From Streptomonospora wellingtoniae (GTDB lineage Bacteria; Actinomycetota; Actinomycetes; Streptosporangiales; Streptosporangiaceae), in the NCBI RefSeq assembly GCF_031845375.1, contig NZ_JAVREK010000022.1:1-64000 (forward strand): a DNA stretch of 64,000 bases, in the 5' to 3' direction. The notes under the pieces were generated by a model. It saw only the letters and a program-made list of their open reading frames with translations. It was not told where the DNA came from and ran no database searches. The translations under genes were made by a program, and so were the position numbers. Positions 1 through 9,647 of the stretch are shown piece after piece. Position 1 is the stretch's first letter. Every line of letters starts with the position of its first letter.

Positions 1-121
1 TTACTTCGACCGGCGGCCGCGGCCGGCCCGGCAGCGTGCTGATCATGCCAAGCGTCTGCTTGAGGAGTTGTCTCAGGAAGGTTACGACGTTACTCGGCTC
101 TTGCCTTCCCCGGCAGCGTAA
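1..121 (+). CDS. C-terminal fragment of a transposase-like protein (partial)
   Basis: An open frame enters from the left edge (codons start at base 2) and stops at TAA 119-121, giving about 39 residues. The tail is basic and helical and ends Leu-Leu-Pro-Ser-Pro-Ala-Ala. Codon use (TCT, GAA, GGT, GTT, ACT) is less GC-biased than every other gene here, which suggests acquired DNA. The stop is followed by about 40 nt and then abruptly by the right end of a dispersed hairpin repeat, as expected at the edge of an insertion sequence. No catalytic residues are in view, so the family cannot be named; the transposase call is an inference from tail character, codon use and context. Confidence 0.35.
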   Translation, partial: YFDRRPRPARQRADHAKRLLEELSQEGYDVTRLLPSPAA

Positions 122-160
122 TCCCAGGTCAGCGGTGACGTGCAGGCCATTTTGGGAATA

Positions 161-176
161 GATCAACGGCGATGCG
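161..176. repeat. truncated copy of the 65-nt dispersed hairpin
   Basis: GATCAACGGCGATGCG matches the right end and flank of the full copy near 10.4 kb at 15 of 16 positions. The expected left part of the right arm (CTACAA) is missing and replaced by unrelated sequence next to the transposase-like fragment. It lies about 40 bp from the 3' end of the ROK gene, the same position the full copies take relative to genes. Confidence 0.5.
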
Positions 177-213
177 TCCGGTCGGGACGGCGCGACCGGC
201 TCCGGTCCCGCGG

Positions 214-1266
214 TCAGCGTCGGCGGCGGACCGCGCTGCCGATCCGGCGCTGGCGGCGCCCCTGCCGCCAGCGCGGCAGCGCGTCGCGGGCCAGGTCGGC
301 GGCGCCGATCAGCCCGGCCTCGTTGCCCAGCTCCGCCGAGACGATGCGCGGCTCGGGGCGGTGGCCGCGCCCGGTCAGCGTGCGCCGGAACGCCCGCCGG
401 GCGGGCTCCAGCAGCAGCTCGCCGCTCTGGGAGACGCCGCCGCCGATGACGAACAGGTCGGGGTCGAAGGCCGCCGCGAGGTTGGCCAGGCCCAGCCCGA
501 GCCAGCCCCCGGCCTCTTCCAGAAGCTCCACGCACGCCATGTCGCCCGCCCGCGCCAGCTCGCTCACCAGCGAACCCGTGATGAGCGACGGCGTGCCCGC
601 CACGGCGCCGAGCAGGCCCCGCGCCACCGGGGAGTCGGCCGCGGCCAGCTCGCGCGCCTCGCGGGTGACGGCGTTGCCGCTGGCGTACTGCTCCCAGCAG
701 CCGCGGTTTCCGCACTCGCAGCGCAGCCCGCCCGGCACCACGGTCATGTGCCCGAACTCCCCGGCCATGCCGTGGCGGCCCCGGTAGAGCTCGCCGCCGA
801 TGACGACCGCGCCGCCGATCCCGGTACCCAGGTTGACCACCACCGTGTCGGCGGCGTCGCGCCCGGCGCCCACCCGCGCCTCGGCCCACGCGGCGGCGTT
901 CGCGTCGTTCTCGACGACCACCGGGAGCTGGAGGCGGGAGCGCAGCGCTTCGCGAAGCGGCTCGTCGCGCCAGGACAGGTGGGGGGCGAACAGGACGGTC
1001 GCACGCTGCTCGTCGACGAAGCCGGCCGCGCCCACGCCCACCGCCCGCACCGGGAACGCGCGCCGCAGCCGGTCGACCACCTCGACGATGGTGTCTTCGA
1101 CGACCTTGGGGCTCTTGCTGCGGTCGGGGGTCTCGGCGCGGTCGCGCGCCAGGATGCGGCCGCCGGGTGTCACCACGCCGGCGCCGACCTTGGTGCCGCC
1201 GATGTCGACGCCGATCACAAGCCCGCGGTGCTGGATCCGGGCGGCGTTGTCGCGCGAAGAAGCCAT
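214..1266 (-). CDS. glcK: ROK-family glucokinase
   Basis: This 350-residue sugar kinase should phosphorylate glucose (or a related hexose) with ATP in the cytoplasm. Visible motifs are the N-terminal phosphate-binding DIGGTK (21-26), the END sequence with the catalytic Asp at 121, GEFGHM (169-174) and the ROK zinc motif CECGNRGCWE (Cys183, Cys185, Cys190, with His173). It is about 30 residues longer than typical actinobacterial glucokinases; the extra length is a short N-terminal lead and a basic C-terminal tail. A TAGAGT -10 lies 9 nt upstream of the ATG and no Shine-Dalgarno is seen, so the transcript may be leaderless. The ROK family also includes regulators and other hexose kinases, but there is no N-terminal HTH, so this is the enzyme type. 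Confidence 0.9.
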   Translation of the reverse strand: MASSRDNAARIQHRGLVIGVDIGGTKVGAGVVTPGGRILARDRAETPDRSKSPKVVEDTIVEVVDRLRRAFPVRAVGVGAAGFVDEQRATVLFAPHLSWRDEPLREALRSRLQLPVVVENDANAAAWAEARVGAGRDAADTVVVNLGTGIGGAVVIGGELYRGRHGMAGEFGHMTVVPGGLRCECGNRGCWEQYASGNAVTREARELAAADSPVARGLLGAVAGTPSLITGSLVSELARAGDMACVELLEEAGGWLGLGLANLAAAFDPDLFVIGGGVSQSGELLLEPARRAFRRTLTGRGHRPEPRIVSAELGNEAGLIGAADLARDALPRWRQGRRQRRIGSAVRRRR

Positions 1267-1275
1267 CGTTCGGCC

Positions 1276-1281
1276 ACTCTA
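1276..1281 (-). promoter_or_regulatory. -10 element of the ROK kinase gene
   Basis: TAGAGT on the minus strand, 9 nt before the ATG and without a ribosome binding site between them. This matches an actinobacterial -10 of TANNNT form serving a leaderless or nearly leaderless mRNA. Confidence 0.4.
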
Positions 1282-1327
1282 GACGAACCGGCGCGCCCGG
1301 CGGGCGACCCGCGGGCGCGGCCCGACG

Positions 1328-2167
1328 CTAGACGGCGCGGGACAGCACCGGCGCCTCCCCGGGCGGATCGCCGGGGGCGGGCCCGGGCACCGGCGCGGAC
1401 GGCGGCTCCAGGTCGTGGCGTCCGGCGATGAGCTCCTGGACCCGGATCTTGGCCTTGATCAGCGGCCGCCGGATGCGCAGGTCGCGGCGGATCGCCTGGC
1501 CCAGCTTGGCCGAGCCCGCGGTGTAGCGCCACCGCGCCCACGGCGACCCGGGCACGGCCAGCCGCACGGCCGCCACCACCGAGATCGCCGGTACGAACAC
1601 CCCGGTCAGCCCGGTCCAGATCTTGCCCTTGAGCAGGCTGATCACCGACCCCGCCAGGTTGACCAGAACCAGCGTCAGCAGTCCCGCCTGGGCGCCGACC
1701 TGCCAGCCTCCACCCGGCCCCGCCGACTGCACCCACTCCCAGCCGAAGGGCCGGAATCCGGTCAGTAGCAGGCCGGTGAGCGCGACGGCGACGAACACCG
1801 CGTCGACCGAGGCGCGCCCCTGCTCGGTCCAGTACACGTCGCGCAGGTGCAGGATCAGGGCGAACTCGTCGAGCACCAGCGCCGCACCCAGGCCGAAGAG
1901 GCCTGCTGCCACCGCGACGGCCGGTCCCTGCCGGTCGGTGATCAGCAGCGCGGCGACGCCGCCGACCATCATCAGAGCCACGCCGAAGACCACGTGATGG
2001 ATGTGCAGGCCGCCGGGGCGCAGGTTGCCGGGCCACCAGCGGACCCCCGCGCGGATCATCCGCACGCTCATCCGGATCAGCAGGAAGCCGGACACGAAGG
2101 CGACGAAGAAGCAGAAGAGCGGCAGCCGGCCCGTCGCCACGACAGTACTGCCGAACCACTCAGCCAT
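1328..2167 (-). CDS. polytopic membrane protein of unknown function
   Basis: Predicted 279-residue integral membrane protein with about six to seven hydrophobic segments, starting with a helix at roughly 10-30. A HIHH cluster lies at the start of the second membrane region, and the C-terminal 80 residues are soluble, basic and then Pro-rich. The ATG is chosen because AGGAG sits 4 nt upstream; the frame stays open further upstream but reads as low-complexity basic sequence there. The His cluster inside a membrane protein could bind metal or heme, but I do not recognise the family. It shares its strand with the kamA-like gene behind a 289-bp gap with a possible TAGTGT -10, so it is probably transcribed separately. 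Confidence 0.75.
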   Translation of the reverse strand: MAEWFGSTVVATGRLPLFCFFVAFVSGFLLIRMSVRMIRAGVRWWPGNLRPGGLHIHHVVFGVALMMVGGVAALLITDRQGPAVAVAAGLFGLGAALVLDEFALILHLRDVYWTEQGRASVDAVFVAVALTGLLLTGFRPFGWEWVQSAGPGGGWQVGAQAGLLTLVLVNLAGSVISLLKGKIWTGLTGVFVPAISVVAAVRLAVPGSPWARWRYTAGSAKLGQAIRRDLRIRRPLIKAKIRVQELIAGRHDLEPPSAPVPGPAPGDPPGEAPVLSRAV

Positions 2168-2456
2168 CGGACTCCTAGAGTGCGACACCGGCCCGCGGGG
2201 TGGAGGAGGCAGGCCGGGGCCCAACACTATGCGGCCCGGGCTGGAGTGGGGCCGCATCGCCGCGGATGCGGACCGGAGGCCGCGCGCCGGGCAGCGGCGG
2301 CGGGTCGCTTGCTGCGACCATGGTTCCGCCCTCCAAGCGGTACAGGTGCACGGAGGACGCCCTCTCCCTGCGCCGCGCTCCCCGCTCCCGCGGCCGCCGG
2401 TGTGCGCCCTCCCGGGGCGCGGCACCGGCGGCCGCGGCGGTCGGTTCCCGACGCGG

Positions 2457-3827
<1,371 letters not shown>

Positions 3828-4217
3828 GTGTCTCCTTTCTCAGGGGCGACGGCCCGCCGTGCGGGTGGAGCAGGGCAGGCGGTAGCCGGGGCGCCCACGG
3901 TCGGCGGGCTTCCCCTGGTTCATGGACCGGCTGTTGTGGGACCGGGAGGGACGATCGCCCCGAACCGGCCGAAGACCGGTCGAACCCGAATCCTTATAGT
4001 TACTACCCATTTTCCCGCCGTCCACTGCTGATCAGGGCTTTTTCGCAGGGCTGTGGGCGCCCGCGGGTCGGGGCGGGAGCCGCTGCGCGTAGCCTGGGCG
4101 CGTACGGTCAGGTGCGCCCGTGTGCGGGGTGCCGGCGCCGACCGCGGCCCGCGGCTCCCGCGCCCGGCGGCCGAGGGGCCGATCCCCGGCCCGGCGTTTT
4201 CGGCGATCGAATGAGGG
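3828..4217. other. 390-bp divergent intergenic region (kamA / plsX)
   Basis: No convincing gene. It holds the divergent promoters of kamA and plsX. An AT-rich patch at about 3992-4015 stands out, with TATAAG on the minus strand (3993-3998) that could be a kamA -10 giving a leader of about 165 nt. A TAGCCT at 4090-4095 on the plus strand could be a distant -10 for plsX. Both assignments are weak. Confidence 0.3.
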
Positions 4218-4223
4218 GTGCGG

Positions 4224-5324
4224 GTGACCACACCGCAGGCGGGCGCCCGCGACGGGCGCGGCGGACCGGTCATCGCCCTGGACGCGATGGGCGGCGACCA
4301 CGGACCGCGGGAGGCGGTCAGAGGCGCCGTCCGGGCCGTGCGCGAACACGGGCTGCGCGTCGTGCTGGTGGGCAGGCGCACCGAGGTCGCGCGGCTGCTC
4401 GTCGAGGAGGAGGCCGTGGGCGCCATGCCCGTCCTGCACGCGGAGGACGCGCTGGCCATGCACGAGGGGGCGCTGGCGAGCTGGCGACGCCCGCGGTCCA
4501 GCGTCGCGGTGGCCTGCAAGCTCATCCGCCAGGGCGAGGCGAGCGCGCTGGTCTCGGCGGGCTCCACCGGCGGGGTGGTCGCCACCTCGACGGTGCGGCT
4601 GCGCGCCCAGCAGGGGATCATGCGGCCGGCCCTGGCCGTGGCGCTGCCGACGCGGCCGCGCCCGACGATCCTGCTCGACGCGGGCGCCAACGCCGACGCC
4701 AAGCCCGAGATGCTGGTGCAGTTCGCACACCTGGGCGCCGCCTACGCCCGCAGCGCGTTCGGTGTCGAGGAACCACGGGTGGCGATGCTGACCATCGGCT
4801 CGGAGCCGGGCAAGGGCAACCGGCTGGCCCGCAAGACCGCCGAGCTGCTCACGGCCGCCGCCGCGCAGGCCCCGCACGCCACGCGGCTGGATTTCCGCGG
4901 CAACGTGGAGGGCCACGACCTGCTCGCGGGCGAGGTCGACGTGGTGGTGACCGACGGTTTCACCGGCAACGTGGCGCTGAAGTCGGTCGAGGGCGCGGTG
5001 CGCTTCACCCTGCAGGCGGTCGGCGAGGCGATGACGTCGACCACCATGGCCAAGGCCGGGTCCCTCCTGCAGCGCCGAGCGCTGCGCGAGCTGCGCGACC
5101 GGCTGGACAGCGACACCTACGGCGGCGCGGTGCTGCTGGGCCTCAACGGCAGCGTGGTCATGGCCCACGGCGCGAGCCGCGCACCGGCGATCGAGCGCGC
5201 CTGCCTGCTGGCCCACGACCTGACCTCCGGCGGGATCAGCGAGGAGGTGCGCAGCCGCGTCCAGGCCGCGGCGCGCACCGCCCGGCGGTCCCGTGTGGGA
5301 GGAGCCGAGGACCACGCCCGTTGA
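4224..5324 (+). CDS. plsX: phosphate acyltransferase PlsX
   Basis: PlsX makes acyl-phosphate from acyl-ACP and phosphate, feeding phospholipid synthesis at the membrane surface. The 366-residue product shows the family hallmarks: DAMGGDHGP near the N-terminus, VSAGSTGG, LDAGANAD, the GSEPGKGN loop, DFRGNVEGHD and VTDGFTGNVALK. I place the start at GTG 4224, which has GAGG at a good distance upstream; an in-frame GTG at 4218 is the alternative. The gene is not next to rpmF, rnc or acpP as in many bacteria. argS follows but has its own promoter. Confidence 0.92.
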   Translation: MTTPQAGARDGRGGPVIALDAMGGDHGPREAVRGAVRAVREHGLRVVLVGRRTEVARLLVEEEAVGAMPVLHAEDALAMHEGALASWRRPRSSVAVACKLIRQGEASALVSAGSTGGVVATSTVRLRAQQGIMRPALAVALPTRPRPTILLDAGANADAKPEMLVQFAHLGAAYARSAFGVEEPRVAMLTIGSEPGKGNRLARKTAELLTAAAAQAPHATRLDFRGNVEGHDLLAGEVDVVVTDGFTGNVALKSVEGAVRFTLQAVGEAMTSTTMAKAGSLLQRRALRELRDRLDSDTYGGAVLLGLNGSVVMAHGASRAPAIERACLLAHDLTSGGISEEVRSRVQAAARTARRSRVGGAEDHAR

Positions 5325-5434
5325 CGCGAGCCTTCGGACGCGCCGCCTCCTGCGGGCGACGGCGGTCGGTGCGGAGCGCCGCGTCGGCGCGCACAAGCCT
5401 GTGGAAACCGCACCGGGGCGGTATGGCAGGTCGG

Positions 5435-5440
5435 TAGGCT
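5435..5440 (+). promoter_or_regulatory. -10 element for leaderless argS
   Basis: TAGGCT ends 7 nt before the argS ATG and no Shine-Dalgarno intervenes. Transcription would begin at or next to the A of the start codon. No clear -35 is seen. Confidence 0.5.
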
Positions 5441-5447
5441 TGACGCC

Positions 5448-7181
5448 ATGGCCGACCCGCAGGAGATCCTCGCAGCACGGGTCCAGTCCGCACTCGGCGC
5501 CGCTCTGGGCGCCGATTTCGCCGAGACCGACCCCGTCATCCGTCCGTCCCAGTTCGCCGATTACCAGGCCAACGCCGCCTTGGCGCTGGCCAAGCGCCTC
5601 GGCCGAGCCCCGCGCGACGTCGCCGCCGACATCGTCGCGCACCTGGACGTCGACGACATGTGCCGCGAGGTCGAGATCAGCGGCCCCGGCTTCGTGAACC
5701 TGACCCTGCGCGACGACTGGATCGCCGGGCGGGCGCAGAACCTGCTGGACGACCCGCGCGCGGGCGTGCCCCGCCAGGACGCCCAGACGGTGGCGATCGA
5801 CTACTCCGCGCCCAACGTCGCCAAGGAGATGCACGTCGGGCACCTGCGCACCACGGTGGTGGGCGACGCTTTGGCACGCGTGCTGGAGGCGCTGGGCCAC
5901 GACGTGATCCGCCAGAACCACATCGGCGACTGGGGCACGCCCTTCGGCATGCTGATCGAGCACCTGCTCGACTCCGGCGAGGGATCGGCCGAGGCAGAGC
6001 TGGTCAAGAACGACCCCAACGCCTTCTACCAGGCCGCTCGCGAGAAGTTCGACGGCTCGCCGGAGTTCGCGGCGCGGGCCCGCAAGCGGGTCGTCGACCT
6101 GCAGGCGGGCGACCCCGAGACCCTGCGGCTCTGGCAGGAGCTGGTCGACCTTTCCACGGTCTACTTCAACCGGATCTACACCGAACTCGACGTCACGCTC
6201 ACCGATGCCGACCTCGCCGGCGAGAGCCGGTACAACGACATGCTCCCCGGCATCTGCGAGGAGCTGGAGCGCCGGGGCATCGCCGAGATCAGCGAGGGTG
6301 CGCTGTGCGTCTTCCTCGACGGCTTCACCGGCCGCGAGGACAAGCCGGTGCCGCTGATCGTGCGCAAGAGCGACGGCGGCTACGGCTACGGCACCACCGA
6401 CCTCGCCACGGTGAGGTACCGGGTCGAGGAGCTGGGCGCGAACCGCCTGCTCTACGTCGTCGGCGCTCCGCAGTCCCTGCACCTGCGGATGGTGTGGGCG
6501 ACCGCGCGCAAGGCCGGGTGGCTGCCCGAGGGCATCGACCCCGTCCACGTGCAGATCGGCAACGTGCTCGGCTCCGACGGCAAGATTCTGCGGACCCGCA
6601 GCGGCAAGCCCCTGCGGCTGATGGAGCTGCTGGAGGAGGCGGTGGAGCGGGCGGCCAAGGTGGTCGCCGACAACCGCCCCGACCTCGACGAGGCCACCCG
6701 CGCCGGCATCGCCCGCGAGGTCGGCATCGGGGCGGTCAAGTACGCCGACCTCTCGGTCTCACACGACACCGAGTACGTCTTCGACTACGACCGGATGCTG
6801 GCGCTGAACGGCAACACCGGACCGTACCTGCAGTACGCGACGGCGCGTATCCGCTCCATCTTCCGCAAGGGCGGGGTCGACCCCGCAGCCGCGGCGGGCC
6901 CGGTCGCGATCACCGAGCCGGCCGAGCGCGAGCTGGCGCTGTCGCTGCTGGGCTTCGGCCCGGCCGTGGCCTCCGTCGGCGCCACCCTGGAGCCGCACCG
7001 GCTGTGCGCCTACCTGTTCGACCTCGCGCAGGCGTTCACCGGGTTCTTCGAGAACTGCCCCGTCCTCCAGGCCGAGGACCCGGCGGTGCGCGCGTCCCGC
7101 TTCGCGCTGATCGCGGCGACGCTGCGCACCCTGGAGACCGGCCTGAACCTGCTGGGCGTGCGCGCACCGGAGCAGATGTAG
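5448..7181 (+). CDS. argS: arginyl-tRNA synthetase
   Basis: Class I aminoacyl-tRNA synthetase of 577 residues that charges tRNA-Arg. The N-terminal Add-1 domain is followed by the signature HVGH (129-132) in an APNVAKEMHVGHLRT context. The KMSKS equivalent is degenerate, as is usual for ArgRS (GSDGKILRTRSG). The C-terminal DALR anticodon-binding domain ends LRTLETGLNLLGVRAPEQM, a typical terminus. Length is normal for the family. A -10 hexamer 7 nt before the ATG suggests leaderless translation. Confidence 0.97.
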   Translation: MADPQEILAARVQSALGAALGADFAETDPVIRPSQFADYQANAALALAKRLGRAPRDVAADIVAHLDVDDMCREVEISGPGFVNLTLRDDWIAGRAQNLLDDPRAGVPRQDAQTVAIDYSAPNVAKEMHVGHLRTTVVGDALARVLEALGHDVIRQNHIGDWGTPFGMLIEHLLDSGEGSAEAELVKNDPNAFYQAAREKFDGSPEFAARARKRVVDLQAGDPETLRLWQELVDLSTVYFNRIYTELDVTLTDADLAGESRYNDMLPGICEELERRGIAEISEGALCVFLDGFTGREDKPVPLIVRKSDGGYGYGTTDLATVRYRVEELGANRLLYVVGAPQSLHLRMVWATARKAGWLPEGIDPVHVQIGNVLGSDGKILRTRSGKPLRLMELLEEAVERAAKVVADNRPDLDEATRAGIAREVGIGAVKYADLSVSHDTEYVFDYDRMLALNGNTGPYLQYATARIRSIFRKGGVDPAAAAGPVAITEPAERELALSLLGFGPAVASVGATLEPHRLCAYLFDLAQAFTGFFENCPVLQAEDPAVRASRFALIAATLRTLETGLNLLGVRAPEQM

Positions 7182-7364
7182 CCGGAGTTTGCCCGCAGGA
7201 GCCCCGCCGGCTGCGCACCGTTGCGCACCCGACTGGGGCGCCGGAGGCGGCAGCGGACGGCTGGGGCCGGGGTCGCAGCTGGTCCGGGGGCCGCGGGGAA
7301 GCGCCTCGGCGGCGCTCCCCGCCCCGGGCGCTCACACGCGATGCCAGGCCCCGAGCGTAAGGAT

Positions 7365-7380
7365 ACGTCGACGCGTCGAC
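7365..7380. repeat. perfect 16-bp palindrome
   Basis: CGTCGACGCGTCGACG is self-complementary and is followed directly by another GTCGAC. It lies between the convergent 3' ends of argS and the CBM2 gene. It could be a protein-binding site or part of a terminator; the short arms and missing loop make a terminator less likely. Confidence 0.35.
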
Positions 7381-7399
7381 GGGTCGACAAGCAAGCGGG

Positions 7400-8170
7400 T
7401 CAAGCCGGGGTGCAGGTCACATGAGGGCGCCGATTGTCGCCCTCATGCCTGCCGATGAAGCCGAACCCCGTGCTCTCGCCGGCGGCCAACTCGCCGTTGC
7501 GGCCGGAGTCGCTCACGGTATAGCTGCCCCCGCCGCCGGACACCTCGGCGTTCCACGCGTGATCGATCGTCTGGCCGTCGGGGAAGTCCACCGCCACCCG
7601 CCAGCCGCCGATCGACGCGTCGGCGCTGACCGTGACTTCGGCCTGGAAACCGCCGGGCCACTCGTTGGCCACCGAGTAGCCGACCGCGCAGCCGCTGCCG
7701 GGCTCAGCCCCGGATCCGGAGGCGTCCTCGCCTCCGCCCCCAGTGCCCTGTGGCGCTGTGCCGCCGTTCGATCCTTCGGTACCGGCACCGCCGGAGGAAC
7801 CGCCGCCCTCGTCGCCTCCCAACGCCTCGGCCGCCTCGTCCCCATCCGACTGCCCCGACTGCTCAGGCGAGGGTTCCGCGGGTGTCGCCGAAGCGGCCAG
7901 AGCTTCGCCGGAGTCCTGCTGCCCTCCGTCGGCCGCAGGGACCTGGCTCGGACCCGGGCTCACGTCGGCCTCGTGCGAGGGAGGAGGCGGCTCGGCCACG
8001 TCCACTCCGGTGTCCCCGCCGCCCAGCGCCACGCCCATGATCAGCAGTCCGCTGCAGGCCAGCCCGGCGGACAGGGCTCCGGCTGCCAGCAGGCGGCGCT
8101 TGCGCCGCTCCCTCCTGCGCCGTGCCGTCCGAGTGAGGGACGGCTCCACCTCGTGCGTGTCGCTGCTCAT
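7400..8170 (-). CDS. membrane-anchored protein with C-terminal CBM2-like carbohydrate-binding domain
   Basis: A 256-residue protein with a basic cytoplasmic N-terminus (1-26, Arg-rich), one hydrophobic anchor (about 28-50), a long Gly/Ser/Pro/acidic linker (55-158) and a CBM2 fold (161-256). The domain has the flanking Cys pair (161, 253) for the usual disulfide and Trp at 171, 190 and 206. Trp171 and Trp206 align with two of the three cellulose-stacking Trp of family 2a modules, but the third is replaced by Arg224. No catalytic domain is attached, so a surface polysaccharide-binding or adhesin role is inferred. The N-terminal 60 residues and upstream DNA are duplicated in the gene at 9648-10220. 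Confidence 0.8.
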   Translation of the reverse strand: MSSDTHEVEPSLTRTARRRRERRKRRLLAAGALSAGLACSGLLIMGVALGGGDTGVDVAEPPPPSHEADVSPGPSQVPAADGGQQDSGEALAASATPAEPSPEQSGQSDGDEAAEALGGDEGGGSSGGAGTEGSNGGTAPQGTGGGGEDASGSGAEPGSGCAVGYSVANEWPGGFQAEVTVSADASIGGWRVAVDFPDGQTIDHAWNAEVSGGGGSYTVSDSGRNGELAAGESTGFGFIGRHEGDNRRPHVTCTPA

Positions 8171-8270
8171 TCGGATCGCTGACTACTCGGGGGATGGTCT
8201 CGCCGGCGCACGTTCCGTGGAGGACAGGGGACCCGCGATGCACAGGCAGCACAAGGGTACAACCCAGCCA
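8171..8270 (-). repeat. duplicated upstream segment, copy A
   Basis: The roughly 95 nt before the CBM2-protein gene resemble the region before the paralogue at 9648-10220. Shared blocks are GGATCGCTGACTACTCGGGG near the start codon and, farther out, CCCGCGA, GCACAGG and ACAAG-GTACAAC. The promoter was therefore copied along with the N-terminal coding part. Confidence 0.55.
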
Positions 8271-8405
8271 CATCACCCCAAGGCGGACGCGGCCGGATCC
8301 GGCCGCCGCCGCGACGGCTCGCCCGGGCGGCCCCTGCCCCGCCCGGACGGCCCTTCCGTCGTTCTCCCATCGCCTCCCGGCTCCCCGGCCGGCGATTGAC
8401 GAAAC

Positions 8406-8418
8406 GGAACAACGTTCC
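8406..8418. promoter_or_regulatory. operator-like inverted repeat 1 before SDR gene
   Basis: GGAAC-N3-GTTCC, a perfect 5-bp inverted repeat of the type bound by TetR-family dimers, about 130 bp before the SDR start. It lies in a locally AT-richer stretch. Confidence 0.45.
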
Positions 8419-8428
8419 ATATGCTTCC

Positions 8429-8441
8429 GGAACAATGATCC
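8429..8441. promoter_or_regulatory. operator-like inverted repeat 2 before SDR gene
   Basis: GGAAC-N3-GATCC is a degenerate second copy of the preceding site, with centres 23 bp apart, so two dimers could bind roughly two helical turns apart. Confidence 0.35.
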
Positions 8442-8547
8442 GCTTATGCTTCGCACCGAAGCGACGGCGTCCCATCCTCTTCACCCGCCGTGGGCGCAGG
8501 GACCCGGCGGCGGAGGAGGACCCGTCAGACGTCAAGAGAGGCTCAGC

Positions 8548-9492
8548 ATGATTCTGGTCACCGGAGGGCTCGGCTTCATCGGATCCCACACCGTGCGCGC
8601 ACTCGTGGACATGGGCGAGGACTGCGTGCTGGTCCAACGGCGCAAGGCCGAGCCGCCGGCCTTTCTCGCCGACGCGCCGGTGGCGGTCGAGCAGGCCGAC
8701 ATCACCGACCTCGCACAGCTGCGCGAGGTCGGCGCACGCCACGGGATCACCGGCATCGTGCACCTTGCGGGGTCCATGCCCTGGCCTCCCGGTTCCGATC
8801 AGCCAGTCGAGGCGGCACGGAAGGCGATCGGCGGCCTGCTCAACGTCGTGCAGGCCGCTCAGGAGTGGGGCGTGGCGCGCGTGGGCGTCGCGAGCACGAT
8901 CGGCGTGTACGCGGGTCTCACCGACGATGGCCCGCTCAGCGAGGACATGCCGCTGCCGATGACCGCGCCCCACACGATCCCGACGTTCAAGAAGATCGGT
9001 GAGCTGATCAACGGCCACCTGGCCGACGCCACCGGCGTCGACGTCGTCGACTACCGCATCTCCGGGATCTGGGGTCCGCGCGATCCGCACGGCCCGCTGT
9101 TCTTCGCCGCCCCCGAGCTCGTCCGCGCTGCGGCCCGCGGGACCGTGCCGGACCTCACCCCGCTCGGGTCCGTGTACGCCGAGGACTCCCTCGACCTGTG
9201 CTATGTGAAGGACGCGGCGCGGGCCATCGCGCTACTCCAGCTCGCGGACCGCCTCGGCCACCGCACCTACAACGTCGCGTCCGGCCGCGCGACGACCAAC
9301 GCCGAGGTCGTCGCCGCGATCAAGACGGTCGTCCCCGACGCCCGGATCGAGCTGCCCAGCGGCGGACCCGTCCGGCAGAGCCACCTCGACACCGCCCGCA
9401 TCCGCCAGGACACCGGTTATGTGCCCGCCTATGACACCGAACGCGCCGCCGCCGACTACATCGCCTGGCTGCGGGCGGGCAACGAGCACTGA
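8548..9492 (+). CDS. NAD-dependent epimerase/dehydratase family protein (extended SDR)
   Basis: A 314-residue cytoplasmic protein with the N-terminal Rossmann motif GGLGFIG and the VHLAG and ASTIGVY strands of extended SDRs. A C-terminal part matches nucleotide-sugar epimerases (YNVASGRATTNAEVV). The usual catalytic Tyr of YxxxK is not visible: the aligned stretch reads IPTFKKIGE, with Ile in the Tyr position, so the reaction may be atypical. The ATG start is preceded by a weak AGAGAGG; the open frame extends far upstream but through the probable operators. No sugar pathway genes are adjacent. Substrate unknown. Confidence 0.75.
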   Translation: MILVTGGLGFIGSHTVRALVDMGEDCVLVQRRKAEPPAFLADAPVAVEQADITDLAQLREVGARHGITGIVHLAGSMPWPPGSDQPVEAARKAIGGLLNVVQAAQEWGVARVGVASTIGVYAGLTDDGPLSEDMPLPMTAPHTIPTFKKIGELINGHLADATGVDVVDYRISGIWGPRDPHGPLFFAAPELVRAAARGTVPDLTPLGSVYAEDSLDLCYVKDAARAIALLQLADRLGHRTYNVASGRATTNAEVVAAIKTVVPDARIELPSGGPVRQSHLDTARIRQDTGYVPAYDTERAAADYIAWLRAGNEH

Positions 9493-9647
9493 GCGCCGCT
9501 CGCGCGGCGGCCCGCACGCCGCCGCTCCGCGCGCGGCCTGGCACGCCCGAGCCGCCGCCGGGCACGTGCGCTCCGCGGGTGCGCTCCGCGGCCTCTGCAC
9601 GCGCTCGGCCGCGCGCCGGATTCCGGGAGGGCGCCTGACGCACCAGG

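Noticed and set aside
4032..6548. 838-residue open frame on the minus strand across plsX and argS
   Set aside because: Shadow of two well-supported genes on the other strand; the translation is low-complexity and matches no family.
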